DNA of 52,573 nucleotides from QQUD01 sp039029915 (GCA_039029915.1 JBCCFD010000004.1:1-52573); one strand, 5' to 3'. Numbered from the stretch's first letter, positions 26,963-35,293 are shown. Notes: generated from the sequence alone by a model not told the origin. Numbers and translations: made by a program.

Positions 26963-28471
26963 TTAGTAAGCAAATGTTTTCGATTTCTCAGTGCGATTGA
27001 TCACCACGCTAATTTCTTTAGCCTGTACATTGCGCAGCTGTTGACGAACGGCGGCTAAAGCATCTCGTCGCGATTGTGCCTTAGCAACGACTAGCACCAC
27101 ACTCTCTACCAACGGCACTAAAACGGCCGCATCAATGACGGAGAAGAGCGCTGGTGTATCCAACAGCACCATATCATATTCATCTTTAATCGAATCGAGG
27201 AATTCTGCCATTTGTGGAGACCCAAGCAATTCAGTCGGGTTCGGTGGCAAAGAACCGCTTGTGACGATATCGAGACGAGGATAATCTGTCGTCTGAACGA
27301 CATCATCATACACCATCTCACCAAGCAGAACGTTTGTTAAACCTCGTTTGTCAGATGCTCCAAAGAAATCATGCTGTGAGGGGCGGCGCAAGTCACAGTC
27401 TACAACCAAAACGCGACGCCCTGACTGTGCCAAAACAACGGCTAAGTTCGCTAATATAGTTGATTTACCGTCGCCATGTTCAGCACTGGTGATCAAAATC
27501 GCTTGGTTGGTCATTCGAATATCGGTAGCGAGGATATTGGTTCGCAAACGCCTAAATGCCTCAAGCTCGGACTGGAATTCATTGTCTAGTTTGATAATTT
27601 TCAATTTTTCGTCTGACTTTGGAATACGACCAACGGTTGGTGATTCAGTAATTGTTTCGATTTGGTGGACGGTGTGGAGCGTGTTGTCAAGATTTTCTGT
27701 GAGTAACGCAACGGCCGTTCCCAGAACCAAGCCCATAATAATACCCAAACCAATATTTAATTCATGACGAGGAGATGATTGATTTGATGAAGCAAACGCC
27801 TCTTCAATAATAGAAATCTGATTGCTCAACAGCGCCTTCTCAGTACGAACCGTTTCAAACTGTTGGAACAAGCTTAATTGAGTGCGTTCTTTAAGTGCAA
27901 TCAATTCACTCGCTGCATTAATGCTAATTGCGTCATCAGGTGAGTTTTGAATCAGCTGATCATAGTTTGTTCGGGCATCCTCAAGCTCTAGCTCAACACG
28001 GGCAATCTCTTCTTCCAATAGCTCAAGGCTTGAAACGCCGCTTCCGGAATAGAGCGCTTGACTTTGCTCAATCAGCTTTTGAGCACCCAAGTTAGCAATA
28101 TCTCTTGCCACAACAGGATCTGTTGCCTCTGCGCGAATTTTCATCAGCTCAGTGTTTGGCACCAAGTCCGCATCAAGTTGCGGAAAACGCTCTAGGCCCA
28201 ATTCTTCTTTGATTTCACTCCGGACTGTACCCGTCGTGAGAATTGAAGCATAAGTCTGCATAATCAACTGTGAATAGTTGATGTCGACTTTACTTGAATC
28301 GGTGAGGTCACCTTGACCGCCGATAGTTGCCACTCGAACTGTTGCCGTTGAAATATATTTCGGCGTAGAAAGGAGGCTAATAATTGTTGCGGCAATGGTC
28401 ACCACAATTGCAATGATGATAATGATCCATTTCCGCCGCAGAATAATGTTTAAATATGTTCTTAGCTCCAT
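26963..28471 (-). CDS. Chain-length determinant fused to tyrosine-kinase-like ATPase (Wzz/BY-kinase)
   Basis: A 502-residue fusion. Residues 1-260 form a Wzz-type domain with TM1 at 14-34, coiled-coil-like helices at 150-225 and TM2 at 238-258. Residues 300-495 form the cytoplasmic ATPase with Walker A at 330-338 (SAEHGDGKST) and Walker A' at 355-361 (LVVDCDL). The DMVLLDTP motif follows. BY-kinases usually end in a cluster of tyrosines; here the tail has only the single final residue Tyr502, which is unusual. It likely controls polymer length and export. GGGAG precedes the ATG. Confidence 0.88.
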   Translation of the reverse strand: MELRTYLNIILRRKWIIIIIAIVVTIAATIISLLSTPKYISTATVRVATIGGQGDLTDSSKVDINYSQLIMQTYASILTTGTVRSEIKEELGLERFPQLDADLVPNTELMKIRAEATDPVVARDIANLGAQKLIEQSQALYSGSGVSSLELLEEEIARVELELEDARTNYDQLIQNSPDDAISINAASELIALKERTQLSLFQQFETVRTEKALLSNQISIIEEAFASSNQSSPRHELNIGLGIIMGLVLGTAVALLTENLDNTLHTVHQIETITESPTVGRIPKSDEKLKIIKLDNEFQSELEAFRRLRTNILATDIRMTNQAILITSAEHGDGKSTILANLAVVLAQSGRRVLVVDCDLRRPSQHDFFGASDKRGLTNVLLGEMVYDDVVQTTDYPRLDIVTSGSLPPNPTELLGSPQMAEFLDSIKDEYDMVLLDTPALFSVIDAAVLVPLVESVVLVVAKAQSRRDALAAVRQQLRNVQAKEISVVINRTEKSKTFAY

Positions 28472-29133
28472 AAAATTTTATCTCCCACTAAATTTATTTG
28501 AGCGTATATGCATTAATTCGGATAGTTGTTTATGTGAAAATCGATAAGCATCTTATCTTTTCCATTCACATAAGTAATCGTGAAAAAGTTGCAACGAACC
28601 TTACAAGGCTGATCGTCTTATGTAATTAACAGAAAGATGACTACAAATTTGAGTTTGACTCTCTGTCAATTTCTAGGAAAATCGCAAATTTTTGACTATT
28701 TTTCACAAGAATTTTTGTGATTCACCTAATTCTATTTCACAATTCAGCGTTATCAACGCTATCAACACTATCCGTGAGATATCGTTCTCAATACAATTTC
28801 GAGAATGATATGCGCTTTCAATCAATAAATGTTTATGTACGTCTTTTAAAAAATACGAAGTCAGATTGATTAATCTCGATAGCTGCTTCTGGCTAAGCTA
28901 TGAAATAAAGGGTACTTTTTGACTTCTATTCACTATTTTGTCGTTACAATGCTTGGGGATGTTGTTCATTAGGTCGGGGCATTGTCGTCATCAAAATATG
29001 ATTCAGTTTTGAACTAGAATCATCATGCCAGCTATTCCTTACAAACTTGGTAAACAGAAAAAAACAGTTCGGATACCCCCACATCTGCTCACCAAACCAA
29101 GTTCCTGACATTGCTTTGATTTTACACGAATAA
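28472..29133. other. Long AT-rich regulatory gap upstream of the Wzz/BY-kinase gene
   Basis: About 660 bases without a convincing gene. It holds the nested palindrome at 28530-28573 and an inverted TCACAA-N6-TTGTGA site at 28703-28720, of a shape that could suit a Crp/Fnr-type protein. It also has an 11-pair hairpin near 28997-29023 (ATGATTC-AGTT, loop TTG, AACT, bulged A, GAATCAT). The promoter of the polymerase operon is expected here, but no clear -35/-10 pair was chosen. Confidence 0.5.
28530..28573. promoter_or_regulatory. Nested palindrome upstream of the Wzz/BY-kinase gene
   Basis: The outer arms TTATGTGAA (28530-28538) and TTCACATAA (28565-28573) are perfect. The inner arms GATAAG and CTTATC flank a CAT loop at 28543-28557. 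It lies 58-102 bases before the ATG, in 5' leader or promoter territory. It could be an operator, or an RNA stem controlling the operon. Confidence 0.45.
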
Positions 29134-29160
29134 GCCCATGACGGGGTCATGGGCCATTTT
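29134..29160. terminator. Hairpin after the priming glycosyltransferase
   Basis: GCCCATGAC and GTCATGGGC pair perfectly around a GGG loop. It lies 35 bases after the stop of the sugar-phosphate transferase at 29189. The T-run (CATTTTT) is on the plus-strand side, so it could equally end a plus-strand transcript from the gap to the left. Confidence 0.55.
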
Positions 29161-29188
29161 TCACTTTTATTAAAACTTCAATATTGGC

Positions 29189-29932
29189 TCAACGTGCCCC
29201 TTTCCCATAGAGTGAGGCAGGAATTGTGGATAACAATAGTGAGATATCTTGGCGAATTGAGCGAGAGTGAATGTACTCAATGTCTAAGCTCACCATATCA
29301 TCAAATGTTGTTTGACTGCGACCTTTTACCTGCCAAAGGCCTGTAATGCCCTGCATTGTTTCCAAGCGTTGATGGTGCCAAGGTTTATAAAGCTCAACTT
29401 CGTATGGAATAGCTGGACGAGGTCCGACCAAACTCATTTCACCTTTTAAAACATTAAGCAATTGAGGTAGCTCATCTAAGCTTGATTTTCTCAAAAACAG
29501 ACCTAATTTTGTAACCCGGGGATCGTTTACAATTTTATATTGCGCTTTTTCTTTTTGACGCTCAGAGCGAATTTGGTCCAGTTTTTCTTCATCCCCGTGG
29601 ATATACGCTTTCATAAATTCTCGGTGGATTTTTGATGAAACGCCCAGTTTCATTGAGCGAAATTTATACATGTTGAATTGATATGGTTCGAACACCCATT
29701 TTTCACCATCAAAAACACGTCGTGACCCAACTCTCTTTTGAACGAAAATAACTGGGCCTGGAGAATCAAATTTAACAAGTATAGCGATTAGTAATAGAAG
29801 TGGGGCAATTAGAAGCAGGGAGAACAAAACGATTGTGATATCCATACATCTTTTGAGGAAAAAATATGCGCTATTGTTGTTTTCGACATCACTGGTAACA
29901 AGTGTGTGTGGATTGCGGCTAAGATGCTCCAT
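29189..29932 (-). CDS. Undecaprenyl-phosphate sugar-1-phosphate transferase (priming enzyme)
   Basis: A 247-residue bacterial sugar transferase (PF02397-type, monotopic PGT). The N-terminal hydrophobic segment (about 31-55) precedes FVQKRVG. NMYKFRSMK, KSSLDELPQLLNVLKGEMSLVGPRPA and MQGITGLWQVKGRS are the conserved catalytic blocks, with the Asp-Glu dyad in LDELPQ. It moves a sugar phosphate from a nucleotide sugar to undecaprenyl phosphate and so starts each repeat unit. It is the most upstream gene of the locus and is flanked by a hairpin on its 3' side. Confidence 0.92.
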   Translation of the reverse strand: MEHLSRNPHTLVTSDVENNNSAYFFLKRCMDITIVLFSLLLIAPLLLLIAILVKFDSPGPVIFVQKRVGSRRVFDGEKWVFEPYQFNMYKFRSMKLGVSSKIHREFMKAYIHGDEEKLDQIRSERQKEKAQYKIVNDPRVTKLGLFLRKSSLDELPQLLNVLKGEMSLVGPRPAIPYEVELYKPWHHQRLETMQGITGLWQVKGRSQTTFDDMVSLDIEYIHSRSIRQDISLLLSTIPASLYGKGAR

Positions 29933-30261
29933 GCAACGATCTCCTCTAGCGAGTTCCTGTAAGGCTTCTTATCTTCAGTTTTTTAAGCAAAAAATCTTGT
30001 GGCATTTAGGGCGACTGTATCCAATATGACAGATTAAGAGGTAATCTTTATTGGGTGCGGTGCGGGCTGAGTTTGCAAATTGATTTGCTTTTTTCCTAAA
30101 TTGCCTAACGAAAAGTCCTGACCTTTGCTCTCCTATACCTTAACGTCACTATTTAATCATATATTTCTTACAACGTTACTTACGCCATTTTTTCGACACG
30201 GCCGTATTACGAACCTACAGAAATGCCAATTTCTAATGCATAAATGCGCTCTATTTTCAGG

Positions 30262-30443
30262 AAAACAAAAAAAAGAACGACCTGAAAAATCAGGTCGTTC
30301 TCTTCGTTTACGGGCAACGCGGCAATTTGAGAAGAGGTGCGCTGCCCTAATCCCGGCAGGGTGTTCCAGTCGCGTTTCTCTCGTGCCAGTTTTGGGGGAG
30401 GGTTTCTCAAATTGTCCCCTTACCAAGACTGCGTACAGCATAC
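30262..30443 (-). ncRNA. Candidate structured small RNA with intrinsic terminator
   Basis: On the minus strand an 11-pair helix (CAATTTGAGAA with TTCTCAAATTG) closes a roughly 70-base interior that holds a CTGCC/GGCAG hairpin. The helix extends outward through GGTAA/TTGCC. It is followed by a 12-pair terminator hairpin at 30274-30301 with a TTTT loop and then a run of eight T. No protein frame fits. A long helix with an internal bubble, about 180 bases and a strong terminator would suit a 6S-type RNA, but no family consensus was recognised. The 5' end is approximate. Confidence 0.5.
30274..30301 (-). terminator. Strong intrinsic terminator (minus strand)
   Basis: AGAACGACCTGA and TCAGGTCGTTCT form a perfect 12-pair stem with a four-base loop. 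On the minus strand it is followed by eight T residues and a GTTTT tail. No minus-strand gene lies close upstream, which is the main reason to suspect a non-coding RNA there. Confidence 0.85.
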
Positions 30444-30544
30444 AGAATTCAGGCTGCAATTGCATTAGTCTGTTCGGGTTATGACCAAGGTAAGCAGTAC
30501 TTGGCGGTCTATATGAAGATATGTTTCAAGGTGGGCAAACGCTG

Positions 30545-30557
30545 TATAATCTGATCT
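30545..30557 (+). promoter_or_regulatory. Promoter -10 box implying a leaderless start
   Basis: TATAAT at 30545-30550 is followed by seven bases and then the ATG at 30558. Transcription would begin at or next to that ATG. No ribosome binding site lies before it or before the second ATG at 30573. The -35 region is weak. Confidence 0.55.
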
Positions 30558-32000
30558 ATGTATTTAACTTTCATGAGACGAACTTTTTATCTATTTTTAC
30601 TCTTTGCATTAGGTATCATATCCGGTTGTGGTGAAAGCGAAGCTGCTCTGCCAACTGTGGCACCAACGGCAGTTTCCCTTAACATCGATTCAGAAGCTAC
30701 CGTACCACCAACAGCAACCCTGCCCGCAACTTCAACAGCCGCACCAGAACCGGCAACAGCGACCAGTGAACCCACAGCCACGCTAGAACCCACGGTGACC
30801 AATACGGCCGTTTCCGAAGACTCACCTACAGCTGAACCCATCGAGGAATCAACGGAAATCCCCGTCGAAGAACCAACCGAGAGTCCCACCGAAGAGCCAC
30901 CAACGGCTACGGCTGAAGCTGTCCAACCGACCGCTGAGGCAACCATTCCGGCTCCAGCTCCACCACCCACAACGGGCGATGGCAGCGTGCCCGCACCCAC
31001 GGACAACAACTACCCCGGCAATGATGATCGGGTAGGTTGGGAAAACCGTATCAATGTACCGGCTGGATTTACAGTGAACTACGTCGGTCGTGTTGATGGC
31101 AATCCCACGAGCATCACCTTTGGGCCAGACGGCCTGCTTTATATTGCTATTCAGCAGGGCAACATTGTCTCAATGGATGGGGCAGGCAATACGAACTTTT
31201 ATGCGGGTGGATTTAACACCCCCACAGGCATTGCTTTTCGGCCTGGAACAAGCCTGCTTTATGTTTCCAGCCGCTTGAGAAATGAAAATGTGAATGGAGA
31301 AGCCCAAATTTCAATCGCCAACGGCGGCCAAGTTGTGGGCGGATTGCCCTGTTGTTACACATTTTTCCATTCCGCCAACGGCATTGAATTCGGAGCAGAT
31401 GGCTTTGGCTATGTGGGCGTTGGTGCCCGAGCCGATCACGGCGAAATTTTAGATGGATCTGGTCAGCAGGATGAGCGACATCCACTTGAAGCAGCCATCT
31501 TACGCTTTAATCCGGATACCGGTGCAGTGGAAACGTATGCCCGCGGTTTGCGGAACCCATACGATATTGCTTGGGATGCCAATGGCCAGCTTTGGGCGAC
31601 TGACAATACGCCTGATTTTGATCCCCCTGAGGAAGTGCATCGTGTTGTGCCTGGTGGCGAGCACGGATACCCTTGGTACGATTGCGATGTATGTTTTGCA
31701 CCGCCAGCTGATGTGAACATTATCCCTCCCGTCTACACCTTCGCGCCTAGCTCTTCACCGACGGGCATTACGGCTTACACAGGTAGTCAATTCCCCAGCA
31801 ACTATTTTAATGATAAGTTTGTAACGCTATGGAGCGCCTTTGTGGGTGCTCAAAAAGTAATGCGCTTAAGCAGTGGCCCGCCCACAAACTTTGCCACGGG
31901 GTTCGCCGCGCCAATTGATGTGATTGTTGGACCGGAAGGAAGCTTATACGTTGCCGATTGGGCCACAGGGATAATTTTCAAGATTAGCTACACTGGATAA
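30558..32000 (+). CDS. Lipoprotein sugar dehydrogenase, sorbosone/PQQ-glucose-dehydrogenase-like
   Basis: A 480-residue predicted lipoprotein. The N-terminal signal ends in the lipobox I-S-G-C. A low-complexity Pro/Thr/Glu linker spans about residues 30-150. The rest is a six-bladed propeller of the soluble glucose/sorbosone dehydrogenase type (blades marked GPDGLLYIA, GADGFGYVGVG, LRNPYDIAWDANGQLWATDN, EGSLYVADW), with a GGEHGYPWYDCD segment. The family oxidises sugars using PQQ and a divalent metal; whether this one is active is not shown. It is exported and anchored at the outer face. It begins a plus-strand block and appears to have a leaderless start. Confidence 0.8.
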   Translation: MYLTFMRRTFYLFLLFALGIISGCGESEAALPTVAPTAVSLNIDSEATVPPTATLPATSTAAPEPATATSEPTATLEPTVTNTAVSEDSPTAEPIEESTEIPVEEPTESPTEEPPTATAEAVQPTAEATIPAPAPPPTTGDGSVPAPTDNNYPGNDDRVGWENRINVPAGFTVNYVGRVDGNPTSITFGPDGLLYIAIQQGNIVSMDGAGNTNFYAGGFNTPTGIAFRPGTSLLYVSSRLRNENVNGEAQISIANGGQVVGGLPCCYTFFHSANGIEFGADGFGYVGVGARADHGEILDGSGQQDERHPLEAAILRFNPDTGAVETYARGLRNPYDIAWDANGQLWATDNTPDFDPPEEVHRVVPGGEHGYPWYDCDVCFAPPADVNIIPPVYTFAPSSSPTGITAYTGSQFPSNYFNDKFVTLWSAFVGAQKVMRLSSGPPTNFATGFAAPIDVIVGPEGSLYVADWATGIIFKISYTG

Positions 32001-32071
32001 CTCAAAATTCAAGCCCGCTAACCGCGAACTCAAAAGGCTTGTTACAAACAAAGACCGCCTGAAGAGGACGA

Positions 32072-32806
32072 ATGAACGCAATTCAAGAAAAGTCTACGGC
32101 CGTTAAAGCAAAAATCGCCCAATCTGCTCGAGCAGCAGGACGAGACCCTGAAGAGATTACGCTAGTTTCAGTTACAAAAACAAAACCTGCTAGCATCTTG
32201 ATTGAGGCGTATGAAGCAGGTTTGCGTCACTTTGGTGAGAATCGGACGCATGAACTAGAAGAAAAACGGCCGTTTCTTGAAAAACAATTGGGCCAAGACA
32301 GCGATATTACGTGGCACTTCATTGGCAATCTCCAAAGTCGCAAGGCCAAAATTGTGGCCGATTATGCTGATATCTTCCACGCCGTCGACCGCGTCAAAAT
32401 TGTTAACCGATTACAAGCTCGATTATTGGAAAACGGCCGTCAGCTCAGCGTTTTTATCGAAGTCAATACTTCAGGAGAAATGAGTAAATCAGGAGTAAAC
32501 TGTACTAATTTATTAGAAGATGCAACGCAGCAAGCCGAACTCCGTAATGTGGTGCAAGCGATTGAAAAATCGCCTAATTTGACCCTCTTGGGACTAATGA
32601 CAATGGCCCCTTGGGGTGCGCCCGAGGAAGAAATACGAACTGTTTTTTCAAAAACGAAACAATGTTCGGATTGGCTAAGAAACACGATGAATTTTAAACG
32701 GCCGTTGCAGCTCTCAATGGGGATGACGGATGATTATCCCATCGCCATTGCAGAAGGCGCTACCCACGTTCGGGTTGGGCGAGCCATATTCGGAGAAAGG
32801 AACTAA
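32072..32806 (+). CDS. yggS: PLP homeostasis protein, YggS family
   Basis: A 244-residue PLP-binding barrel protein. The cofactor lysine is K36 in LVSVTKTKP. HFGENRTHELEEK, WHFIGNLQSRK and the C-terminal LSMGMTDDYPIAIAEGATHVRVGRAIFG are family blocks. It balances free vitamin B6 in the cytoplasm. GAGGA precedes the ATG. It is followed after six bases by yggT, the usual partner in many bacteria. Confidence 0.92.
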   Translation: MNAIQEKSTAVKAKIAQSARAAGRDPEEITLVSVTKTKPASILIEAYEAGLRHFGENRTHELEEKRPFLEKQLGQDSDITWHFIGNLQSRKAKIVADYADIFHAVDRVKIVNRLQARLLENGRQLSVFIEVNTSGEMSKSGVNCTNLLEDATQQAELRNVVQAIEKSPNLTLLGLMTMAPWGAPEEEIRTVFSKTKQCSDWLRNTMNFKRPLQLSMGMTDDYPIAIAEGATHVRVGRAIFGERN

Positions 32807-32812
32807 TATCAC

Positions 32813-33070
32813 ATGATTGCACAAATCATCAACACGCTTTATACAGCTTTTGTTGTCCTCTTATTTGCACGAATTATCCTCTCATGGGTGCGAGTCAGCC
32901 CTTATGATCAAACTTGGGGTCCAATTGTCCAGTTTGTTTATCAAATCACCGAACCGCTTCTAGCTCCCATTCGCAATATCTTGCCTTCAGCGGGGGGGTT
33001 AGACTTTAGCCCCATCATCCTTTTCTTTGCGGCCCGGATTATTCGAGATATTTTACTGTCAATCGTTTAA
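32813..33070 (+). CDS. yggT: YggT family membrane protein
   Basis: An 85-residue protein with two hydrophobic helices (about 4-24 and 60-82). Between them lies the family pattern W-V-R-V-S-P-Y...TEPLLAPIRNILPSAGGLDFSP. It starts six bases after yggS. The family is a small inner-membrane protein of uncertain function near cell-division and PLP genes. Confidence 0.9.
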   Translation: MIAQIINTLYTAFVVLLFARIILSWVRVSPYDQTWGPIVQFVYQITEPLLAPIRNILPSAGGLDFSPIILFFAARIIRDILLSIV

Positions 33071-33098
33071 GGACAGCCAAATATAATTGACTGTCCTT
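33069..33098 (+). terminator. Hairpin after yggS-yggT
   Basis: AAGGACAG and CTGTCCTT pair around a 14-base AT-rich loop, overlapping the yggT stop codon. There is no T-run, so the terminator call rests on position. Confidence 0.45.
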
Positions 33099-33120
33099 CG
33101 GCATAAACTAGTATGTTATG

Positions 33121-33242
33121 AAAGATGCGGGGCTGGGTTTTCCAGCCCTCGCAGTGGCCTATGGAAAGTTGATTACTAACCGGAAATGCTTCAAATCGAC
33201 ACCAGTGCATAGGAAGACTCAATCTCTACCCGTAGCATCTTT
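33121..33242 (+). ncRNA. Candidate three-stem structured RNA of unknown family
   Basis: AAAGATGC (33121-33128) pairs perfectly with GCATCTTT (33235-33242) to close a 122-base unit. Inside are GGGCTGG/CCAGCCC (33130-33148) and a long arm CCTATG/CATAGG (33158-33213). That arm contains GTTGATT/AATCGAC and an 18-20 base terminal loop. The layout is a three-way junction. It lies in the gap between convergent yggT and the histidine kinase. A TTTATTATTTA tail favours the plus strand, but the minus strand is possible. I did not recognise a riboswitch, SRP RNA, RNase P RNA or tmRNA signature. Confidence 0.5.
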
Positions 33243-33340
33243 ATTATTTACTTCGAACGACAAAAAATCGATTCGATTCTATTAAAATATATTTGACTGT
33301 CACTAAGAAAAAGTTGAGGGGGTGAGCATCCGCTAATGGG

Positions 33341-34513
33341 CTACTCATCAGTCGAGGGAATTTGAGGGGTAGCAATTGGTAGTTGAATCGTAAAGGTGGC
33401 CCCTTCACCCAGTGTGCTCTTCACATCGATTTTGCCATCATGGGCCACAATCAGTTGACGGGTAATGGCTAATCCTAATCCCGTCCCTGCCCCAGTTCGG
33501 GATTTATCACCCTTCCAAAACCGGTCAAACAAAAATGGCAACGCTTCTTCTGAAATACCTTCCCCCGTGTCTTTCACGGCAATTTGGACGTGTGTCTCAC
33601 CTGCTGAGGCAATTACCTCAATGCTGCCGCCGCCCGGCGTATGGCGAATAGCGTTGATCATGATGTTGCTTAACGCCTGATTGAGTCGGTCTGCATCTCC
33701 ATGGATCAGGAACGGCCGCTTCGTCCCCTTGAATGTGAGCGTAATGCCCAAACTTTCTGCCTGCCCCGCAAAACTTGTCTCTAAATCAGCTAGTAGAGCA
33801 TTCACATCTAAATCTGCTTTAAACAATGGTAAATGTCCTGATTCAGCGAGCGAAAGCGTGCGTAAATCTTCAACAAGTCTGGCTAATAGCTGTGTTTCTT
33901 CAAGCGTATCTTGAATATGTTCAGCAGTTGGTTCATACACCCCATCTAAGATGCCTTCCAAATTGCCTTGAATAATGTGCAGGGGATTGCGTAACTCATG
34001 GGCCACATCCGCCGTGAGGTTACGCCTTTGTTCATCCGATAGCTCAAGCTGCTCTGCCATCCGATTAAATGATTGAGCCAGCTTCTTAAATTCACCCCCC
34101 GATTGCTCTGGCACTCGAACGGTAAAATCCCCTTCAGCAACCGCATCAGCAGCCGTCATGACGTTGCCTAATGGCCGCGCAATTCGCCGAAAAGCGCCCA
34201 TGCCTAGCCGCATTGCCAACAGTGGAAAAGCCAGCGACATGCTGCAGCCTGCCACCCAAACCAATACGGCCGTATGTCCAGGCCCGTTCAACAGTCGAGT
34301 TAGCAAAAAAGCCACGGCCGCCATGCCGCCAAGCACAAGCACGGCCATAAAGCCAAAAAACATCAAGAAACGCAAAAACAGAATTGGAGAAGGCTTCGAC
34401 CAGCGACGACGAAACCGTCTATGCCTATCCCAGCGTTTGCCTTCCCATCCTGAATACTCCCAAGGATGCTCATGCTGCTTCTCAGTGGATGCTGCTAACT
34501 CTTCATCGCTCAT
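33341..34513 (-). CDS. Sensor histidine kinase (two-component)
   Basis: A 390-residue kinase. Two adjacent membrane helices (about 45-72 and 80-103) leave almost no external loop. A HAMP domain follows to about 155, then the dimerisation domain with H172 in DVAHELRNPLH. The ATP-binding domain has the N box (NIMINAIRHT), DTGEGIS and GAGTGLGLAI. With no external sensor domain it probably senses a membrane signal or its neighbour membrane protein. Its start overlaps the response-regulator stop by four bases. Confidence 0.92.
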   Translation of the reverse strand: MSDEELAASTEKQHEHPWEYSGWEGKRWDRHRRFRRRWSKPSPILFLRFLMFFGFMAVLVLGGMAAVAFLLTRLLNGPGHTAVLVWVAGCSMSLAFPLLAMRLGMGAFRRIARPLGNVMTAADAVAEGDFTVRVPEQSGGEFKKLAQSFNRMAEQLELSDEQRRNLTADVAHELRNPLHIIQGNLEGILDGVYEPTAEHIQDTLEETQLLARLVEDLRTLSLAESGHLPLFKADLDVNALLADLETSFAGQAESLGITLTFKGTKRPFLIHGDADRLNQALSNIMINAIRHTPGGGSIEVIASAGETHVQIAVKDTGEGISEEALPFLFDRFWKGDKSRTGAGTGLGLAITRQLIVAHDGKIDVKSTLGEGATFTIQLPIATPQIPSTDE

Positions 34514-35196
34514 AGCGTATCTGAAAACCGGTATCCTATCCCAAAAACCGTCTCAATGTAGCGAGGGTCACTGGGATCTACCTCAAGCTTTTTACGTAAA
34601 TTCTTAATATGGGCATCAATACTCCGATCATACCCATCATAGGCGACACCGTGAAGCTGGCTCAAAAGCTGGGCCCGACTAAACGTCTGTCCCGGGTGCT
34701 GAGCCAAAATGGTCAGTAAATTAAATTCAAGTCGGGACAGTTGAATTGCTTCATCGGATCGCACAACGCGGTAGCCTTGCAAATCAATCTCTAAATCCCC
34801 GGCACGAACAATGCCCGGTTGATGAATACCACCTTTGACGCGCCGCAGAACAGCTCGAATCCGAGCTACCAGCTCGCGAGGTGAGAATGGTTTCGTAATG
34901 TAATCATCGGCCCCTAGCTCTAACCCAATGAGTCGATCGGTCTCTTCAACCCTTGCTGTTAACATGATAATCGGTACATCCGATTCTCGTCGTAGCTGTC
35001 GACAAACGTCTAACCCGTCCATGCCGGGCATATTGAGATCAAGCACCACCATAGCTGGCTTTTCCTGACGCGCTATCGCTAAAGCAGTAACGCCATCTGA
35101 TGCTGACATCACTTGATAACCGCTTTTTTCAAGATAATCTCGCGCAATCTTTACAATTTTCGGTTCATCATCAACCACAAGAATTAGTTCATTCAT
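34510..35196 (-). CDS. Response regulator, OmpR/PhoB type
   Basis: A 228-residue DNA-binding regulator taken from the ATG at 35196. The receiver has the acidic pair in VVDDE, the phosphate acceptor D53 in VVLDLNMPG, and the conserved Lys in ITKPFSP. A winged-helix output domain occupies the C-terminal hundred residues (SRLEFNLLTILAQHPG and the FGIGYRF end). The frame is open 42 codons further upstream, but that stretch runs over two copies of a short repeat and is unlike the family. It is paired with the kinase by an ATGA overlap. Confidence 0.9.
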   Translation of the reverse strand: MNELILVVDDEPKIVKIARDYLEKSGYQVMSASDGVTALAIARQEKPAMVVLDLNMPGMDGLDVCRQLRRESDVPIIMLTARVEETDRLIGLELGADDYITKPFSPRELVARIRAVLRRVKGGIHQPGIVRAGDLEIDLQGYRVVRSDEAIQLSRLEFNLLTILAQHPGQTFSRAQLLSQLHGVAYDGYDRSIDAHIKNLRKKLEVDPSDPRYIETVFGIGYRFSDTL

Positions 35197-35293
35197 TGCT
35201 GTAGTCTTATCACTTTTCAACTTTTTTGACGAGGAGCAGGAACGAATGGGTGGGGAAATCGCTGATGTATATTTCCCCATCTCTCGGTATTTA

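Noticed and set aside
30157..30465. A 102-codon minus-strand frame across the small-RNA region
   Set aside because: It reads straight through a perfect intrinsic terminator and a long inverted repeat, and the peptide looks random. A structured RNA explains the sequence better.
30587..31009. A 140-codon minus-strand frame rich in Val/Gly/Ser
   Set aside because: It is the opposite strand of the Pro/Thr/Glu-rich linker of the lipoprotein dehydrogenase; the repetitive look comes from that linker.
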